A stretch of 64,000 nucleotides of DNA from an uncultured Clostridia bacterium (lineage in GTDB: Bacteria > Bacillota > Clostridia > TANB77 > CAG-508). This document shows, in pieces, positions 41,698-52,334 of the stretch. Where the stretch lies: positions 62,001 through 126,000 of the forward strand of contig CAKPQH010000003.1 in the NCBI GenBank assembly GCA_934178475.1, in the 5' to 3' direction. Position numbers and translations under genes: made by a program. Numbering within the stretch: position 1 is the stretch's first letter; the number at the start of each line of letters is the position of its first letter. Below the pieces are notes generated by a model. That model ran no database searches and was not told where the DNA came from. It was given only the letters and a program-made list of their open reading frames with translations.

Positions 41698-43053
41698 TTA
41701 TTGGTTTGGAAAATTCTTTTCTATTTTTAGTAGTACAGTTAAACTTAAAATGAAGTTTAAAATTTCACTTAAGAAAATAGATACAATATAACCTTTGATA
41801 CCAAGAAAAGGTACACAAAAATATATAAAAGATGTGGTAACAACAAGATCTATAATATTAATAAACATTGATTTTGTTTGAGCATCTATACCTTTTAAAA
41901 TGTTATCAATAATAATATCGATATAAATGAAAGGTATAATCAAAGAAAAAATTTTTATAAAGTTTCCAATGTAGATATTTTTATAAATAATAATACCAAT
42001 TTTAGTGCCAAAATTCCAAAAGGAAATATTTATAATACATGAAAAAATAAATGTTAATATAATTAATTTGTGAGTGTATTTTTTTATTTTAGAGTAATCC
42101 TTTTTGGCATAGTATGTAGAAAATTCAGGGATAAACAGATTGGCAAATATACCTAAAAATATTGCGGGGAACATAATAATAGGAAGGGCCATTCCAGATA
42201 TTATTCCATAGTCGCTAAAAGATTTCGCACAATCTAATCCGCTTCTTTCCAAACTATATGGAATGAGTGATTGTTTTATTGTTGAGATTCCTGAACGTAA
42301 ATATGATGTTAGAGCAATAGGAATAAGTATTCTATATATTTTTTTGTTAACATTAAAAGAGAATGTAGACTTTTTTATTAATTTATATTTTTTATTAAAA
42401 CTTATTTTTAAATTAAAAAAGTATGCAAAAAATAAATATATAAAAGAAATGATTTCAGAAAATACATCCCCTAATATTAATGCATAACATATATCGTTTA
42501 TACTGTTTAAGTTTGTATATCTTAAGTATATATATGTAAATATAATTTTAGATAATTGTTCTATGAAGCTTCCAATTACATTAGTTTTAACTTTTTTTAT
42601 TGCCATGAAATAACCATTTATTGAAGATGACATTGCGATAAGTGGAAGAGCAATACTAATTAGATATATAATATTATTTTGTATTTTATTATGTATGCAA
42701 TAAAATGATATAAATTTTGAATTTATACAAAAAAATATCCCAGTAACTATTCCAGAGATAAGACCTATTACTGTACATTTTATGGATGTCTTTTTAGCAG
42801 AATCGATTTTTCCAAGAGCAATTTCTTCTGCAACAATTTTCATGCAAGTTATATTTAAACCAGCAGAAGCTAAAGTTATACCAAACATATATGTTGTCAT
42901 AATAAGTCCAAAAACACCAAGTGCTTCAGATGATATTTTATTAGAAATATATATATTAAATATCATTTTTATAAGTTGTAAAACAAAAGAACTACTTAGT
43001 ACGATTGTGAAATTAATAAAAAATGTTTTTAATTTATTCAAAGATATCACCAT
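41698..43053 (-). CDS. SpoVB-like MOP-superfamily flippase
   Basis: A 451-residue membrane protein with about twelve to fourteen helices. The N-terminus LSSSFVLQLIKMIFNIYISNKI, with EALGVFGLIMT and ASAGLNITCMKIVAEE, matches stage V sporulation protein B and related lipid II/polysaccharide flippases. A cortex-precursor role would fit the adjacent ytxC, from which it is separated by 54 bases on the same strand. Its exact substrate is not readable from sequence. Confidence 0.88.
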   Translation of the reverse strand: MVISLNKLKTFFINFTIVLSSSFVLQLIKMIFNIYISNKISSEALGVFGLIMTTYMFGITLASAGLNITCMKIVAEEIALGKIDSAKKTSIKCTVIGLISGIVTGIFFCINSKFISFYCIHNKIQNNIIYLISIALPLIAMSSSINGYFMAIKKVKTNVIGSFIEQLSKIIFTYIYLRYTNLNSINDICYALILGDVFSEIISFIYLFFAYFFNLKISFNKKYKLIKKSTFSFNVNKKIYRILIPIALTSYLRSGISTIKQSLIPYSLERSGLDCAKSFSDYGIISGMALPIIMFPAIFLGIFANLFIPEFSTYYAKKDYSKIKKYTHKLIILTFIFSCIINISFWNFGTKIGIIIYKNIYIGNFIKIFSLIIPFIYIDIIIDNILKGIDAQTKSMFINIIDLVVTTSFIYFCVPFLGIKGYIVSIFLSEILNFILSLTVLLKIEKNFPNQ

Positions 43054-43107
43054 TTAAAGTATATTAGAAAAAGATATAAAAAGAACTTTGAATCTCTGCC
43101 TGAGAAA

Positions 43108-43947
43108 TCAAAGCTCTTTTCTTAAATTTTTGTTTTTATATAAATTACATATCGAACAATTTTCACAAAGTTCAATTCTGTTTTCAAATATAAGTATTAA
43201 TGTAGTTATAAATTCATCTATTTTATTATTAATTAAATGAATATGAATTTTTTTAGGTATTAATGAAAGTAAAGTATTTAATACATAGTCATTTGAAGAA
43301 AAACTTATATCAGATAAAAATTTTGCATTAAACATATCTGTATTAATTGGGATAGAGTTATTGCTTTGGTCTAATAATATTGATTTTGTTGGAGAATATA
43401 TTAAGTGTACAAGTTCTGTCTGACTTTTTTCGGAATTTATATATAATTTAAGTAAAGATATAAACTCTGTATACTCTTTTTCGATTAAAAAATCATTTAC
43501 TTTTTTATCTATTTTATTTGATAATAAACTAATATAGTCTTTTAATCTAAATGTTATGAATCCATCAAGTACAATACTTTTGTTTGACATTATATAGTTA
43601 TAAAAACCATCAGAAACAATATTTTTTTTATCTTTATATGTTGTATATTTATTAATTGTGTTTAAAATTAAATTTAATTCTTCAAAGTTGAAATAAAAAT
43701 AATCATGGTAAAGGATTCTTTTTATTATATTTTTTTCGTAAACATCTATTACTAGATTTGAAAGTATATCAGAAATATTATAAAAAAACAACGGTGGACA
43801 ATTTCCGGTATAATGAATAATTATATTTGTGTATATTTTGAATTTTAAACAAGAAAATTTTATATTATTTATTTCTATGTTATTTAGTTTATCTAGTAGA
43901 TATTCTATTGCATCATTATTGTTTGTTTTTATACATATTGACTTCAT
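43108..43947 (-). CDS. ytxC: Sporulation protein YtxC
   Basis: A 279-residue protein. The central VLDGFITFRLKDYISLL, DFLIEKEYTEFISLLKLYI and VHLIYSP segments match the YtxC family, known from spore-formers but of uncertain function. A C-terminal CENCSIC cluster suggests metal binding. AAAGGAGG lies before the ATG on the minus strand. It appears to be first in a two-gene unit with the SpoVB-like gene. Confidence 0.82.
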   Translation of the reverse strand: MKSICIKTNNNDAIEYLLDKLNNIEINNIKFSCLKFKIYTNIIIHYTGNCPPLFFYNISDILSNLVIDVYEKNIIKRILYHDYFYFNFEELNLILNTINKYTTYKDKKNIVSDGFYNYIMSNKSIVLDGFITFRLKDYISLLSNKIDKKVNDFLIEKEYTEFISLLKLYINSEKSQTELVHLIYSPTKSILLDQSNNSIPINTDMFNAKFLSDISFSSNDYVLNTLLSLIPKKIHIHLINNKIDEFITTLILIFENRIELCENCSICNLYKNKNLRKEL

Positions 43948-44094
43948 TTCGAATAAAAATCCTCCTTTTATCTTGAATTAGTATCTACTAAATTAATCAA
44001 ACTATACATTATCTTATGCGGAGTTTATTTTTGTGTGAAAGGTTACTGAGGTTTGAAATTAATTTTGTTTTTTATTAAAAAGAAAAGATGATGA

Positions 44095-44913
44095 ATAAAT
44101 AATAATTGTAAGATAAATAATAAAAAATACTTATCAGAAGCTGAAGGAGATGAAAATGCAAAAGTTATAAAGTATAATGGAAGAAATTACCTAGTATCAG
44201 ATGATGGAACATTAAAACAAGTAACATGGTATGTAACAATAAATTCTGAAGGAAGATATGTGGTGACAAATGGGAAAAAGGAAACGGAAAAAGTAGAAAT
44301 TCCATTAGGAACAACAATAAATTATGATCCATATACAGGTGTAGAAAGTTCAAAACTTACAGCGACAACAGAAACTGAAAAAACAGGAAAAGATACTCAA
44401 ACGTATACAATATCAAATAATGAAGCGCAAAAATTAATATGGCAAGTGTTTGGAACAGATGATGATGGAAATATTTTAATAATGCCAACAACAAATGCAA
44501 AAGATCCTACAGGGGCAACACAGTATATGGCAATGGGAAACACAGATCCAACAATAGCAAGAAATGCAGGGCAATATGCAGCAGAGGAAGTAAATAGAAT
44601 ATGCTCAATATATGGATATGGAAAGGGAGCAAAATCAGCAAGAAGTATGCAGATTCAAGATATAGATAAATTAACAGAATTTGATAAGACAACATATCAA
44701 CCAAAACTGGTAAATGGCTATGGACATAATGTAACATATAGTATAAATGAAACAGATGGAAATGTGTATTGTAGTTGGTCAGGAACAACGGGGCCTCAAA
44801 AAACAAGTTATAAAAAATTAGCATATTTAAAAGGAAATGAATGGATATCTTTAGAAAAAGGACAATCTGTAACAATAACGGGTAATTTTTATGGTTATAG
44901 AGGGAGTAAATGA
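44095..44913 (+). pseudogene. 5'-truncated prepilin-like surface protein
   Basis: The frame is open from 44095 (stops at 44089 and 44092) but has no start near the family N-terminus. It reads YLSEAEGDENAKVIKYNG, then NYLVSDDGTLKQVTWYVTI, KVEIPLGTTINYDPYTGVES and a Thr/Gly-rich end. This resembles the ectodomain of prepilin-type proteins; the GITLIAL head is missing. A shorter product from ATG 44260 is possible but has no good ribosome site, so decay is more likely. Confidence 0.65.
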
Positions 44914-44914
44914 T

Positions 44915-45155
44915 TTGATTACTAAAAATACTCTAAATCAATCTTATCGGCTTACTTCCTCTTATGTTATGACACTTTCAGGATGTCTTTTTTATGGAAT
45001 ACCTGTTGTAAGTAATTTTAGTGTAAGTGGATGTAGCTTTTTTTTATTCATATGGTTTTGAAAATGACAGTATTTCTGGAATTCGTCCTGCTGTTTCTCT
45101 TAAGCCTGATGTTAATCTTAGTGATTCAGGAGACGGTACTTTGAATATAAATTAA
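44915..45155 (+). pseudogene. Decayed C-terminal fragment of a modular surface protein
   Basis: One frame reads NQSYRLTSSYVMTLSGCLFYG then NFSVSGCSFF. After a run of eight T (45038-45045) the match continues one frame over as YSYGFENDSISGIRPAVSL then KPDVNLSDSGDGTLNIN and a stop. The GIRPxVSLK pattern is a common C-terminal module of clostridial surface proteins (from memory). Codons CTT, CCT and CGG differ from the neighbours. Confidence 0.6.
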
Positions 45156-45186
45156 ACAATATGTAATATCAATTTTCATAATGAGC

Positions 45187-45218
45187 AAAGGTAGTATTAA
45201 TACTGCTTTTGTTTTTTT
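45187..45218 (+). terminator. Terminator after the surface-protein remnants
   Basis: AAAG-AGTAT pairs with ATACT-CTTT around a tiny internal loop, followed by GTTTTTTT. The remaining bases to 45328 show no gene. Confidence 0.5.
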
Positions 45219-45328
45219 GGTAGAAATAAGTTACCAAAATAGCATGGAAAAATTGGCAAAAAACATTTCTAAATATGTATTATATGATAAGATATCAAAT
45301 ATAAAAATAAAATAAGGAAAGAGGGAAT

Positions 45329-46705
45329 GTGATGAGGAAAACAAAAATATTATCAACGTTTATAATTTGCTTATTAGCATGTTTGCTGTTTTCGATGCAA
45401 GTAAGTAATGTTTATGCAAAAACTAAAAATGAGGTAATATTAAATTTTAAGGGAGGAATCATTCATGATGGTTATGTAGAATATAGCAAGAAAGCAAAAT
45501 TACAATTATTCAAAGGCGAGGATTTAGTTACTAATATTTCAAATAACATGGTAATTGATTTAAACGAAGCAGAGTACAAGTTTGTAATTGAAGAAATTGA
45601 AGATTCAAGTATTCTTGGTGCTAATACATCTATAAAATTAAAAATTAATAATTGGTATTATCCTATTATAGCAATAAATGAAACTAAATCTACATTCAAA
45701 TTAGATTCAAGTAAATTTAATGATAAATTAGATATTGAATTCGAAAGAAAAAATATTGCTTTTAACCAAACAATTAAAAATATTTATAATGATATATCAT
45801 CAAAAGGTGTAATTGATTTAACTAATGGGAAAGAATATGTAATAGATTTTTCTAAAACTGATGAGTTAACAGAAGGATTAAAATCATTTGCAGATTTAGA
45901 TAAAACACTATATTACCAAATATTCAATGAAAGTTTATTAGTAACAGACAATGAAAGTGTAGCTGTTATAAAGATAGTTGGAAATAGGTCAGAAAATAAA
46001 GCAATACTAACTGCGGTAAATGTTGGAACTAAAAAAAGCGAAGTTTTTAAAGGATTTCATATGCAATATACAGGTTCTGCATTGGATTTTGATGACCCTG
46101 ATGGTGGAATTTTACTTGAAACAAGATATGATTATTATACTAGATGTACGTATGAATTCACATTTCAATATGTAAAAGAAGATACTGAATCAAAAGAGTA
46201 TGAATTTATCGAAGGTGCTAATCAAATATATACAGTTGATGAATCAAAAGATGCAACATTTAGAGTTGATGCAGACTATAGTTTATTTGCAAATAAAGTG
46301 TATATAGATGATAATTTAGTAGATAATGAAAATTATGATTCAAAGTCAGGAAGTACAATAGTTACTTTAAAAGATAGCTATTTAAAAACATTATCTGTTG
46401 GAAGACATACTTTAAAAGTTGCTTTTTCAAATGGAAAAAATGCTATAACTTATTTTGAGATAAAAGCGAAACAACAAGATAAAAATATAGAAGATAATAA
46501 AAATACAGAAAATACTAAAAATGAAGAAAAACAAGAAAATAACAATTTAACCAACAATGATATTCAAAAAGATAATACAAATGCAAATCCAAAAACAGGT
46601 GATAATGTTATAGTATATGCTATATTGTTTGCAATTGCACTAATAGGAACAATTACATTAATAATAGTTAATAATACAAAAAGAAAAAAATTAAGAAAAT
46701 ATTAA
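45329..46705 (+). CDS. Sortase-type cell-wall protein with NPKTG signal, 1
   Basis: A 458-residue secreted protein: signal peptide (about 1-30, ending VYA), a beta-rich ectodomain, a late domain (about 300-385: IYTVDESKDATFRVDADY ... VGRHTLKVAFSNGKNAITYF) found in other Gram-positive surface proteins, an Asn/Glu/Lys spacer, and a sorting signal NPKTGDN, membrane helix, KRKKLRK. The NPKTG form departs from LPXTG. No sortase gene is in the window. GGAAAGAGGG precedes the start, and a related gene follows after 13 bases. Confidence 0.88.
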   Translation: MMRKTKILSTFIICLLACLLFSMQVSNVYAKTKNEVILNFKGGIIHDGYVEYSKKAKLQLFKGEDLVTNISNNMVIDLNEAEYKFVIEEIEDSSILGANTSIKLKINNWYYPIIAINETKSTFKLDSSKFNDKLDIEFERKNIAFNQTIKNIYNDISSKGVIDLTNGKEYVIDFSKTDELTEGLKSFADLDKTLYYQIFNESLLVTDNESVAVIKIVGNRSENKAILTAVNVGTKKSEVFKGFHMQYTGSALDFDDPDGGILLETRYDYYTRCTYEFTFQYVKEDTESKEYEFIEGANQIYTVDESKDATFRVDADYSLFANKVYIDDNLVDNENYDSKSGSTIVTLKDSYLKTLSVGRHTLKVAFSNGKNAITYFEIKAKQQDKNIEDNKNTENTKNEEKQENNNLTNNDIQKDNTNANPKTGDNVIVYAILFAIALIGTITLIIVNNTKRKKLRKY

Positions 46706-46718
46706 GGAGGAAAAGAAA

Positions 46719-48239
46719 ATGAAATTTAAAAAAAGTTTAATATTTTTAACAATTATTTTAGCTGTTATATGTTTGTTTGTTTTTTCAAACAGAGTAAATG
46801 CAGCTACAATTAGTGATGATGGAAAATATTCATTATTCCTAACAGCTAATGAAGATGAAAGTTGTTTTGATGGTGAATATTCTAAACTTGTAAGATTTAA
46901 TATTGCAGAAGGAGAAACAACTGTTAAATTATCTGAATTAACAAAAGGAATTATTCCTTTCAATGGTAAAACTGAATTTTCACATTGGGAAATGGCAGAG
47001 AATACAAAAGCTAGTGAAGAATTAGAAATAGCAAACTTTACAGGTAGTGGTTACTTTTATAAGTCAACAGGCGAAGAAGTTAAATATACTAATGGATTAA
47101 AGCTTAATGCTAAATTTTCAGATAAAGAATTAAAAGATAGTGGTAAATACTATGTAAGTATTGATGCTTTTGGTGGTACAATAAATGGTAAAGCAAAATT
47201 AACATTGGAAAGTAAAGCAGAAGAATTTAAAACAATTGATTTAACAAAATATACACCAGTAAGAAAAGGATATACTTTTAAGGGCTGGGATTTAGATGGA
47301 AAAATTGTTACTTCTATTAATTCAAGTGCTTTCGCAAAGGATGCTGTAATTACTTTAACTGCTACATATACTAAAGATACTTTTGATGGAACAGATAGAG
47401 TATTAATATTAAATGCAAACGGTGGAACTATTGAAGGTAAAGCATCTAACAAATATGATTATTTAGGTGGCGGAAACTCAGGAACAGCTATGTCACTTTT
47501 ACCATACACACCTGTAAGAGAAGGATATACTTTTAATGGTTGGAACTCTAAAAAAGATGAAAGTGGAAAAAACTTCATGTATATATATTGGAGAAGATGG
47601 GATAAAGATGATAAAGATGATCTTAACAGAGACACTATTATAAAAAATGCAAACGGTGCTGAATATTATCAAAATGTAACTTTATATGCTTCTTGGACTA
47701 AAATTTCAGGAGAACCAGAACAACCTGCTAAAGAAACAGTAAAAGAAATTGAAAGCACAGGAGAAACAAAAGCAAAAATTGAATTTGTAAAAGAAGTTAA
47801 CAAAGACTACAAATTAGATATTAAACCTGTAGAAGTAAAAAAAGATTTAACAAATAAAAATGTTAAATATGTAGTAGATATAAATGTTTTAGAAAATGAT
47901 CAAATAGTTAAAATTAGTGATACTAAAATGAAAATAAGAATTGCATTACCAGAAGACTTAAACGGATTTAACAAATATGAAGTAGTATATATTTCAAATG
48001 ATGAGATAAAAGAAACAATACCAGCAACAGTAGAAGATGGATACATAGTATTTGAAACATCACATTTAAGTCAATATGGAATTGTGGCAACAAATGTTGA
48101 AGAAAAAACAGAACAAACAAAGAATGAAACAAGCAATCCAAAAACGGGAGATAATGTTATATTCTATATTGGAATAGTAAGTGTTTCAGTAGTAGGATTA
48201 GGAGCAGCAATTGTTGTGAAAAATAAAAAAATGAATTAA
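46719..48239 (+). CDS. Sortase-type cell-wall protein with InlB-B repeats and NPKTG signal, 2
   Basis: A 506-residue secreted protein. Signal peptide (about 1-28, ending VNA); two Listeria-Bacteroides (InlB B-type) repeats, LTKYTPVRKGYTFKGW-like and LPYTPVREGYTFNGWNS; a beta domain (about 345-460) ending TSHLSQYGIVA; then NPKTGDN, membrane helix and a basic end. It forms an operon with the previous gene (AGGAGG in the 13-base gap) and both share the same sorting signal, so they are probably displayed together. A terminator follows. Confidence 0.9.
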   Translation: MKFKKSLIFLTIILAVICLFVFSNRVNAATISDDGKYSLFLTANEDESCFDGEYSKLVRFNIAEGETTVKLSELTKGIIPFNGKTEFSHWEMAENTKASEELEIANFTGSGYFYKSTGEEVKYTNGLKLNAKFSDKELKDSGKYYVSIDAFGGTINGKAKLTLESKAEEFKTIDLTKYTPVRKGYTFKGWDLDGKIVTSINSSAFAKDAVITLTATYTKDTFDGTDRVLILNANGGTIEGKASNKYDYLGGGNSGTAMSLLPYTPVREGYTFNGWNSKKDESGKNFMYIYWRRWDKDDKDDLNRDTIIKNANGAEYYQNVTLYASWTKISGEPEQPAKETVKEIESTGETKAKIEFVKEVNKDYKLDIKPVEVKKDLTNKNVKYVVDINVLENDQIVKISDTKMKIRIALPEDLNGFNKYEVVYISNDEIKETIPATVEDGYIVFETSHLSQYGIVATNVEEKTEQTKNETSNPKTGDNVIFYIGIVSVSVVGLGAAIVVKNKKMN

Positions 48240-48255
48240 TTTTATAAAAAATATA

Positions 48256-48292
48256 AGAGAAGGTATCTAGGCTGATATTCTTCTCTTTTTTT
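48256..48292 (+). terminator. Terminator of the cell-wall protein operon
   Basis: AGAGAAG pairs with CTTCTCT over a partly paired loop, followed by seven T. Confidence 0.75.
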
Positions 48293-48405
48293 GAAACAAG
48301 GTTGAGAATCTAAATTTATTTTAGAATTGCTCAATTTTTTTATTGATATTTTTTACTAAGTATAGTAGAATAACAAGTATATATGAAAAGATAAGGAGCA
48401 AGTGA

Positions 48406-50100
48406 ATGAACCCAAAATGGCAGTATACAATAAATAATAGTGGAGAAGCGGAAAAGCTAAAAGAAAAATATAAATTAAATGATTTGTTAGCGTTAATACT
48501 AGCTAATAGAAATATAAATGTAGATAATGCAGAAGTTTTTTTGAATCCTACAAGAAAAGATTTTCATAATCCTTTTGATATGCCGGATATGGAAAAAGCT
48601 GTAGAAAGAATTATTAGTGCGATAGATAAAAAAGAAAAGATTACTATATATGGTGATTATGATGTTGACGGAATTACAAGTATAACAACTTTAAAGAGTT
48701 TTTTAGAAGAAAGAGGATTAGAAGTTGAATATTATATTCCGCACAGATTAAACGAAGGCTATGGTTTGAATAAAGAAGCGGTAAAGAAAATTGCAGATAA
48801 TAAAACAATTCTTATGATAACTGTTGATTGTGGTATAACTGGAATAAAAGAAATTGAGTATGCTAAAAGTTTAGGTTTGGATGTTATTGTAACAGACCAT
48901 CATGAACCGGGTGAAAATATACCTGATGCAATAGCTGTAATAGATTGCAAAAGAAAAGATAATAAATATCCTTTTAGAGAACTTGCTGGAGTTGGAGTTG
49001 TGTTTAAATTAATTCAAGCAATTTCAATAAAATTAGGGTTAGAAGAAAAAGAATATCTGAAATATTTAGATATAGTAAGCATAGGCACTATTTCAGACAT
49101 AGTACCATTAAAAGATGAAAATAGAGTAATAACTAAATTAGGATTAAAATTAGTTGAATGTACACGTAATTTTGGCTTAAAAGCTATTTTGAATAACATA
49201 GGATATAATAAAATAGACTCTAATAGTATTTCATTTGGAGTTGCACCAAGAATAAATGCATGTGGACGAATGGGATATGCAGATGTTGCATTAGATTTAT
49301 TATTATCAAAGAATATGAAAGAAGCGGAAAAATATGTAATTACTTTAAATACATTTAATAATGAAAGACAATCAAAAGAAAAGAATATATTAAATGAAGC
49401 AATATCTAAAGTGGAAAAAGAAAATTTAGAAGATGAAAACAGCATAATATTAGCTGGTAAAGGATGGCATAGTGGGGTAATTGGTATTGTTGCATCTAAA
49501 ATAACAGATATGTATTTTAAACCATGTATATTATTTTGTTTTGATAATGACTCTAATATAGGAAAGGGGTCAGGAAGAAGTATACCAGGTTTTGATATAC
49601 ATAGAGCACTTTTAAAATGTCAAGCTGATTTAGTAGCGTTTGGCGGACACAGTATGGCAGTTGGAGTTGCAATAGAACAAGATAAAATAGAGAAATTCAA
49701 AAAGGATTTTTCTGATATAGTAGAAAAGGCAGATATATCAAATATTGTACCAATACTAAATATTGATGCTATTTTAAATATTGATAATATCACTAAAGAA
49801 ATGGTAGCTTCTTTAAGCAAATTAGAACCATTTGGCGAAGCAAATAAAATGCCAATTTTCGTATTTAAGAATTTAAAAATTGATTCTATAAGAACTTTAA
49901 CTGAAGGTAAACATTTAAAACTTACATTAAGGAGTAATAATAATACATATGTAAATGCAATTGGATTTAATATAGGACATTTGGCAGAAAATTTTGTTAT
50001 AGGTGATAGAGTTGATATTGCTGGGTGTTTAGAGGTAAATTCATTTAATGGTGTAGATAGTATTCAAATTAACCTTAAGGATATAATTAAATCGATATAA
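48406..50100 (+). CDS. recJ: Single-strand-specific 5'-3' exonuclease RecJ
   Basis: DNA repair and recombination exonuclease, 564 residues. The DHH domain has IYGDYDVDGITS, TVDCGITG and VTDHHEPG; the DHHA1 domain has GKGSGRSIPGFD and FGGHSMAVG; an OB-fold ends the protein. ATAAGGAGC precedes the ATG. The order recJ-relA-MBL hydrolase is the common Firmicute arrangement, but apt and dtd, often between them, are missing. Confidence 0.95.
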   Translation: MNPKWQYTINNSGEAEKLKEKYKLNDLLALILANRNINVDNAEVFLNPTRKDFHNPFDMPDMEKAVERIISAIDKKEKITIYGDYDVDGITSITTLKSFLEERGLEVEYYIPHRLNEGYGLNKEAVKKIADNKTILMITVDCGITGIKEIEYAKSLGLDVIVTDHHEPGENIPDAIAVIDCKRKDNKYPFRELAGVGVVFKLIQAISIKLGLEEKEYLKYLDIVSIGTISDIVPLKDENRVITKLGLKLVECTRNFGLKAILNNIGYNKIDSNSISFGVAPRINACGRMGYADVALDLLLSKNMKEAEKYVITLNTFNNERQSKEKNILNEAISKVEKENLEDENSIILAGKGWHSGVIGIVASKITDMYFKPCILFCFDNDSNIGKGSGRSIPGFDIHRALLKCQADLVAFGGHSMAVGVAIEQDKIEKFKKDFSDIVEKADISNIVPILNIDAILNIDNITKEMVASLSKLEPFGEANKMPIFVFKNLKIDSIRTLTEGKHLKLTLRSNNNTYVNAIGFNIGHLAENFVIGDRVDIAGCLEVNSFNGVDSIQINLKDIIKSI

Positions 50101-50123
50101 TAAGAGATAGGGGAGTGGGATGC

Positions 50124-52328
50124 ATGACAGAAACAAAGGAAGTAACAATACAGGATGTTATTGCTAAGAAAAAATCAATTAGTAGAAAAGTTGATGCTAA
50201 ATTTATAATGAAAGCTTATGAATATGCTGTAGAGAAACATGGAGATCAAAAAAGAATGTCAGGAGAGCCATATATTATTCATCCTCTTCATGTTGCATAT
50301 ACATTGGCAGAAATGGGACTGGATGAGAGTACAATATGTGCAGCTATTCTTCATGATGTTGTTGAAGATACAGATGCAACAGATGCAGATTTAAGAAAAC
50401 TTTTTGGAAATGAAGTTGCAGATATGGTATATGGGGTAACTAAGCTTAGTACAATACAATTTGCATCTTTAGAGGAGACACAAGCTGAAAATTATAGAAG
50501 AATGTTTTTAGCTATGGGAAAAGATATTAGGGTAATTTTGATTAAACTTGCAGATAGACTTCATAATATGAGAACTTTAAAGGCATTAAGAAGAGATAGA
50601 CAAATTGCTAATGCAAAAGAAACATTAGAATTATATGCTCCTCTTGCTAATAGACTTGGTTTATATGAAATTAAAGCAGAACTTGAAGACTTAGGATTTA
50701 AATATTTATATCCAGAAGAATATCATGATTTAGTAGAAGGAATTAATAGAAAAAAAGATGAAAGATTATCTTTTATTGAAAAGATAATGGAAGATATAAG
50801 AAAAGAACTTAAAAAGAATAGAATTGAAGCTACAGTTACAGGAAGAGCTAAACATTTATATAGTATATATAAAAAGATGCAAAGAGATAATATAAGTTTA
50901 GATCAAATATATGATTTGTTTGCTATGCGTATAATAGTAAATTCTGTAAAGGATTGTTATGCAGCTTTAGGTATAGTTCATGAAATGTATAATCCTATGC
51001 CGGGTAGATTTAAAGATTATATTGCTGTTCCTAAACCAAATATGTACCAATCTATACATACTACTCTTTTAGGAAATAAAGGTGTTCCTTTCGAAGTTCA
51101 AATTCGTACATGGGACATGCATAAAGTAGCAGAATTTGGTATTGCTGCACACTGGGCATATAAAGAAGCTAACTTTTTAGGTAGAGGCAAACAAAATGTC
51201 GTAGTATCTGAAGATAGACTTGCATGGCTTAGAGAAAGTATAGAGTGGCAACAAGAAATGCAAGATCCTCAAGAATTTTTAAATACTTTAAAGACAGAAC
51301 TATTTGAAGATGAGGTTTATGTTTTTACTCCTAAGGGAAAGATACTAGCATTACCTAAAGGAGCTACACCGATTGATTTTGCTTATAATGTACATGCTGA
51401 AGTAGGAAATAGAATGACAGGATGTAAAATAAATAGCAAAATGATGCCGATTATTACAAGACTAAAAACTGGTGATATAGTTGAAATTATTACTTCAGAT
51501 AATTCGAGAGGTCCAAGCTTAGATTGGCTTAAATTTGTTAAAAGTTCAAGAGCAAGAAATAAAATAAATGCATGGTTTAAAAAAGAAAAGAAATCTGAAA
51601 ATATTGAAAAAGGTAAAGATTTGATTGCTAAAGAGCTTAAGAGAATTGGTTTACAACATTCTGATATATTTAAACAAGAGTTTATAGATCCTATGCTTGA
51701 TAGATATAAATACAAAAATTTAGATGAAATGTATGCTGCTGTTGGATTTGGAGCAAATTCTGCAACTAAAGTAATTGCACGTATGCTTATTGAATATAGA
51801 AAAGAACATACTGAGGAAAATATTGAAGAAAAAATAAAAGAACTTTCTCAACCTAAGATAGAAAAAATACCAAAATCATCAGGAAATGGAATTGTTGTTA
51901 AAGGAATTGATAATTGTTTAGTTCATTTATCTAAATGTTGTACTCCACTTCCGGGTGATGAAATAATAGGCTATATAACTAAAGGAAGAGGAGTAACAGT
52001 TCATAGAAAAGACTGTGTAAATGTTAAGGATTTATTAAAAGAAGAAAATAGAATTATTGACGTTTCATGGCTTGAAGAAGAAAAAGCTTCTTATAATGTT
52101 GATATTGAGATTGATGCTAATGATAGAGGGGGACTTTTAGCAGATGTTTTAAAAGTTGTTCAAGATAGTAAAACAACATTAATTGGTGTTAATGCAAGAT
52201 CTGGAAAAGATAGAATTGCTATTATGGATATTACTGTAGAAACGAAAAAGCTTGAGGACTTAAATAATTTATTAAAAGCATTACGTAAAATAGATAGTGT
52301 TTATGAAGTTAAGAGAAAGAAGGTTTAA
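50124..52328 (+). CDS. relA: Bifunctional (p)ppGpp synthetase/hydrolase
   Basis: Stringent-response enzyme, 734 residues from ATG 50124 (GGGGAG eight bases before; an upstream GTG is within the ribosome site). Domains: HD hydrolase (AAILHDVVEDTDATDADL), synthetase (GRAKHLYSIYKKM, YQSIHTTLLG), TGS (VYVFTPKGKILALPKGATPIDFAY), zinc-finger/ZFD with CCTPLPGD, and ACT (about 655-734). The intact HD motif implies hydrolase activity as well. Confidence 0.96.
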   Translation: MTETKEVTIQDVIAKKKSISRKVDAKFIMKAYEYAVEKHGDQKRMSGEPYIIHPLHVAYTLAEMGLDESTICAAILHDVVEDTDATDADLRKLFGNEVADMVYGVTKLSTIQFASLEETQAENYRRMFLAMGKDIRVILIKLADRLHNMRTLKALRRDRQIANAKETLELYAPLANRLGLYEIKAELEDLGFKYLYPEEYHDLVEGINRKKDERLSFIEKIMEDIRKELKKNRIEATVTGRAKHLYSIYKKMQRDNISLDQIYDLFAMRIIVNSVKDCYAALGIVHEMYNPMPGRFKDYIAVPKPNMYQSIHTTLLGNKGVPFEVQIRTWDMHKVAEFGIAAHWAYKEANFLGRGKQNVVVSEDRLAWLRESIEWQQEMQDPQEFLNTLKTELFEDEVYVFTPKGKILALPKGATPIDFAYNVHAEVGNRMTGCKINSKMMPIITRLKTGDIVEIITSDNSRGPSLDWLKFVKSSRARNKINAWFKKEKKSENIEKGKDLIAKELKRIGLQHSDIFKQEFIDPMLDRYKYKNLDEMYAAVGFGANSATKVIARMLIEYRKEHTEENIEEKIKELSQPKIEKIPKSSGNGIVVKGIDNCLVHLSKCCTPLPGDEIIGYITKGRGVTVHRKDCVNVKDLLKEENRIIDVSWLEEEKASYNVDIEIDANDRGGLLADVLKVVQDSKTTLIGVNARSGKDRIAIMDITVETKKLEDLNNLLKALRKIDSVYEVKRKKV

Positions 52329-52334
52329 TGTACG

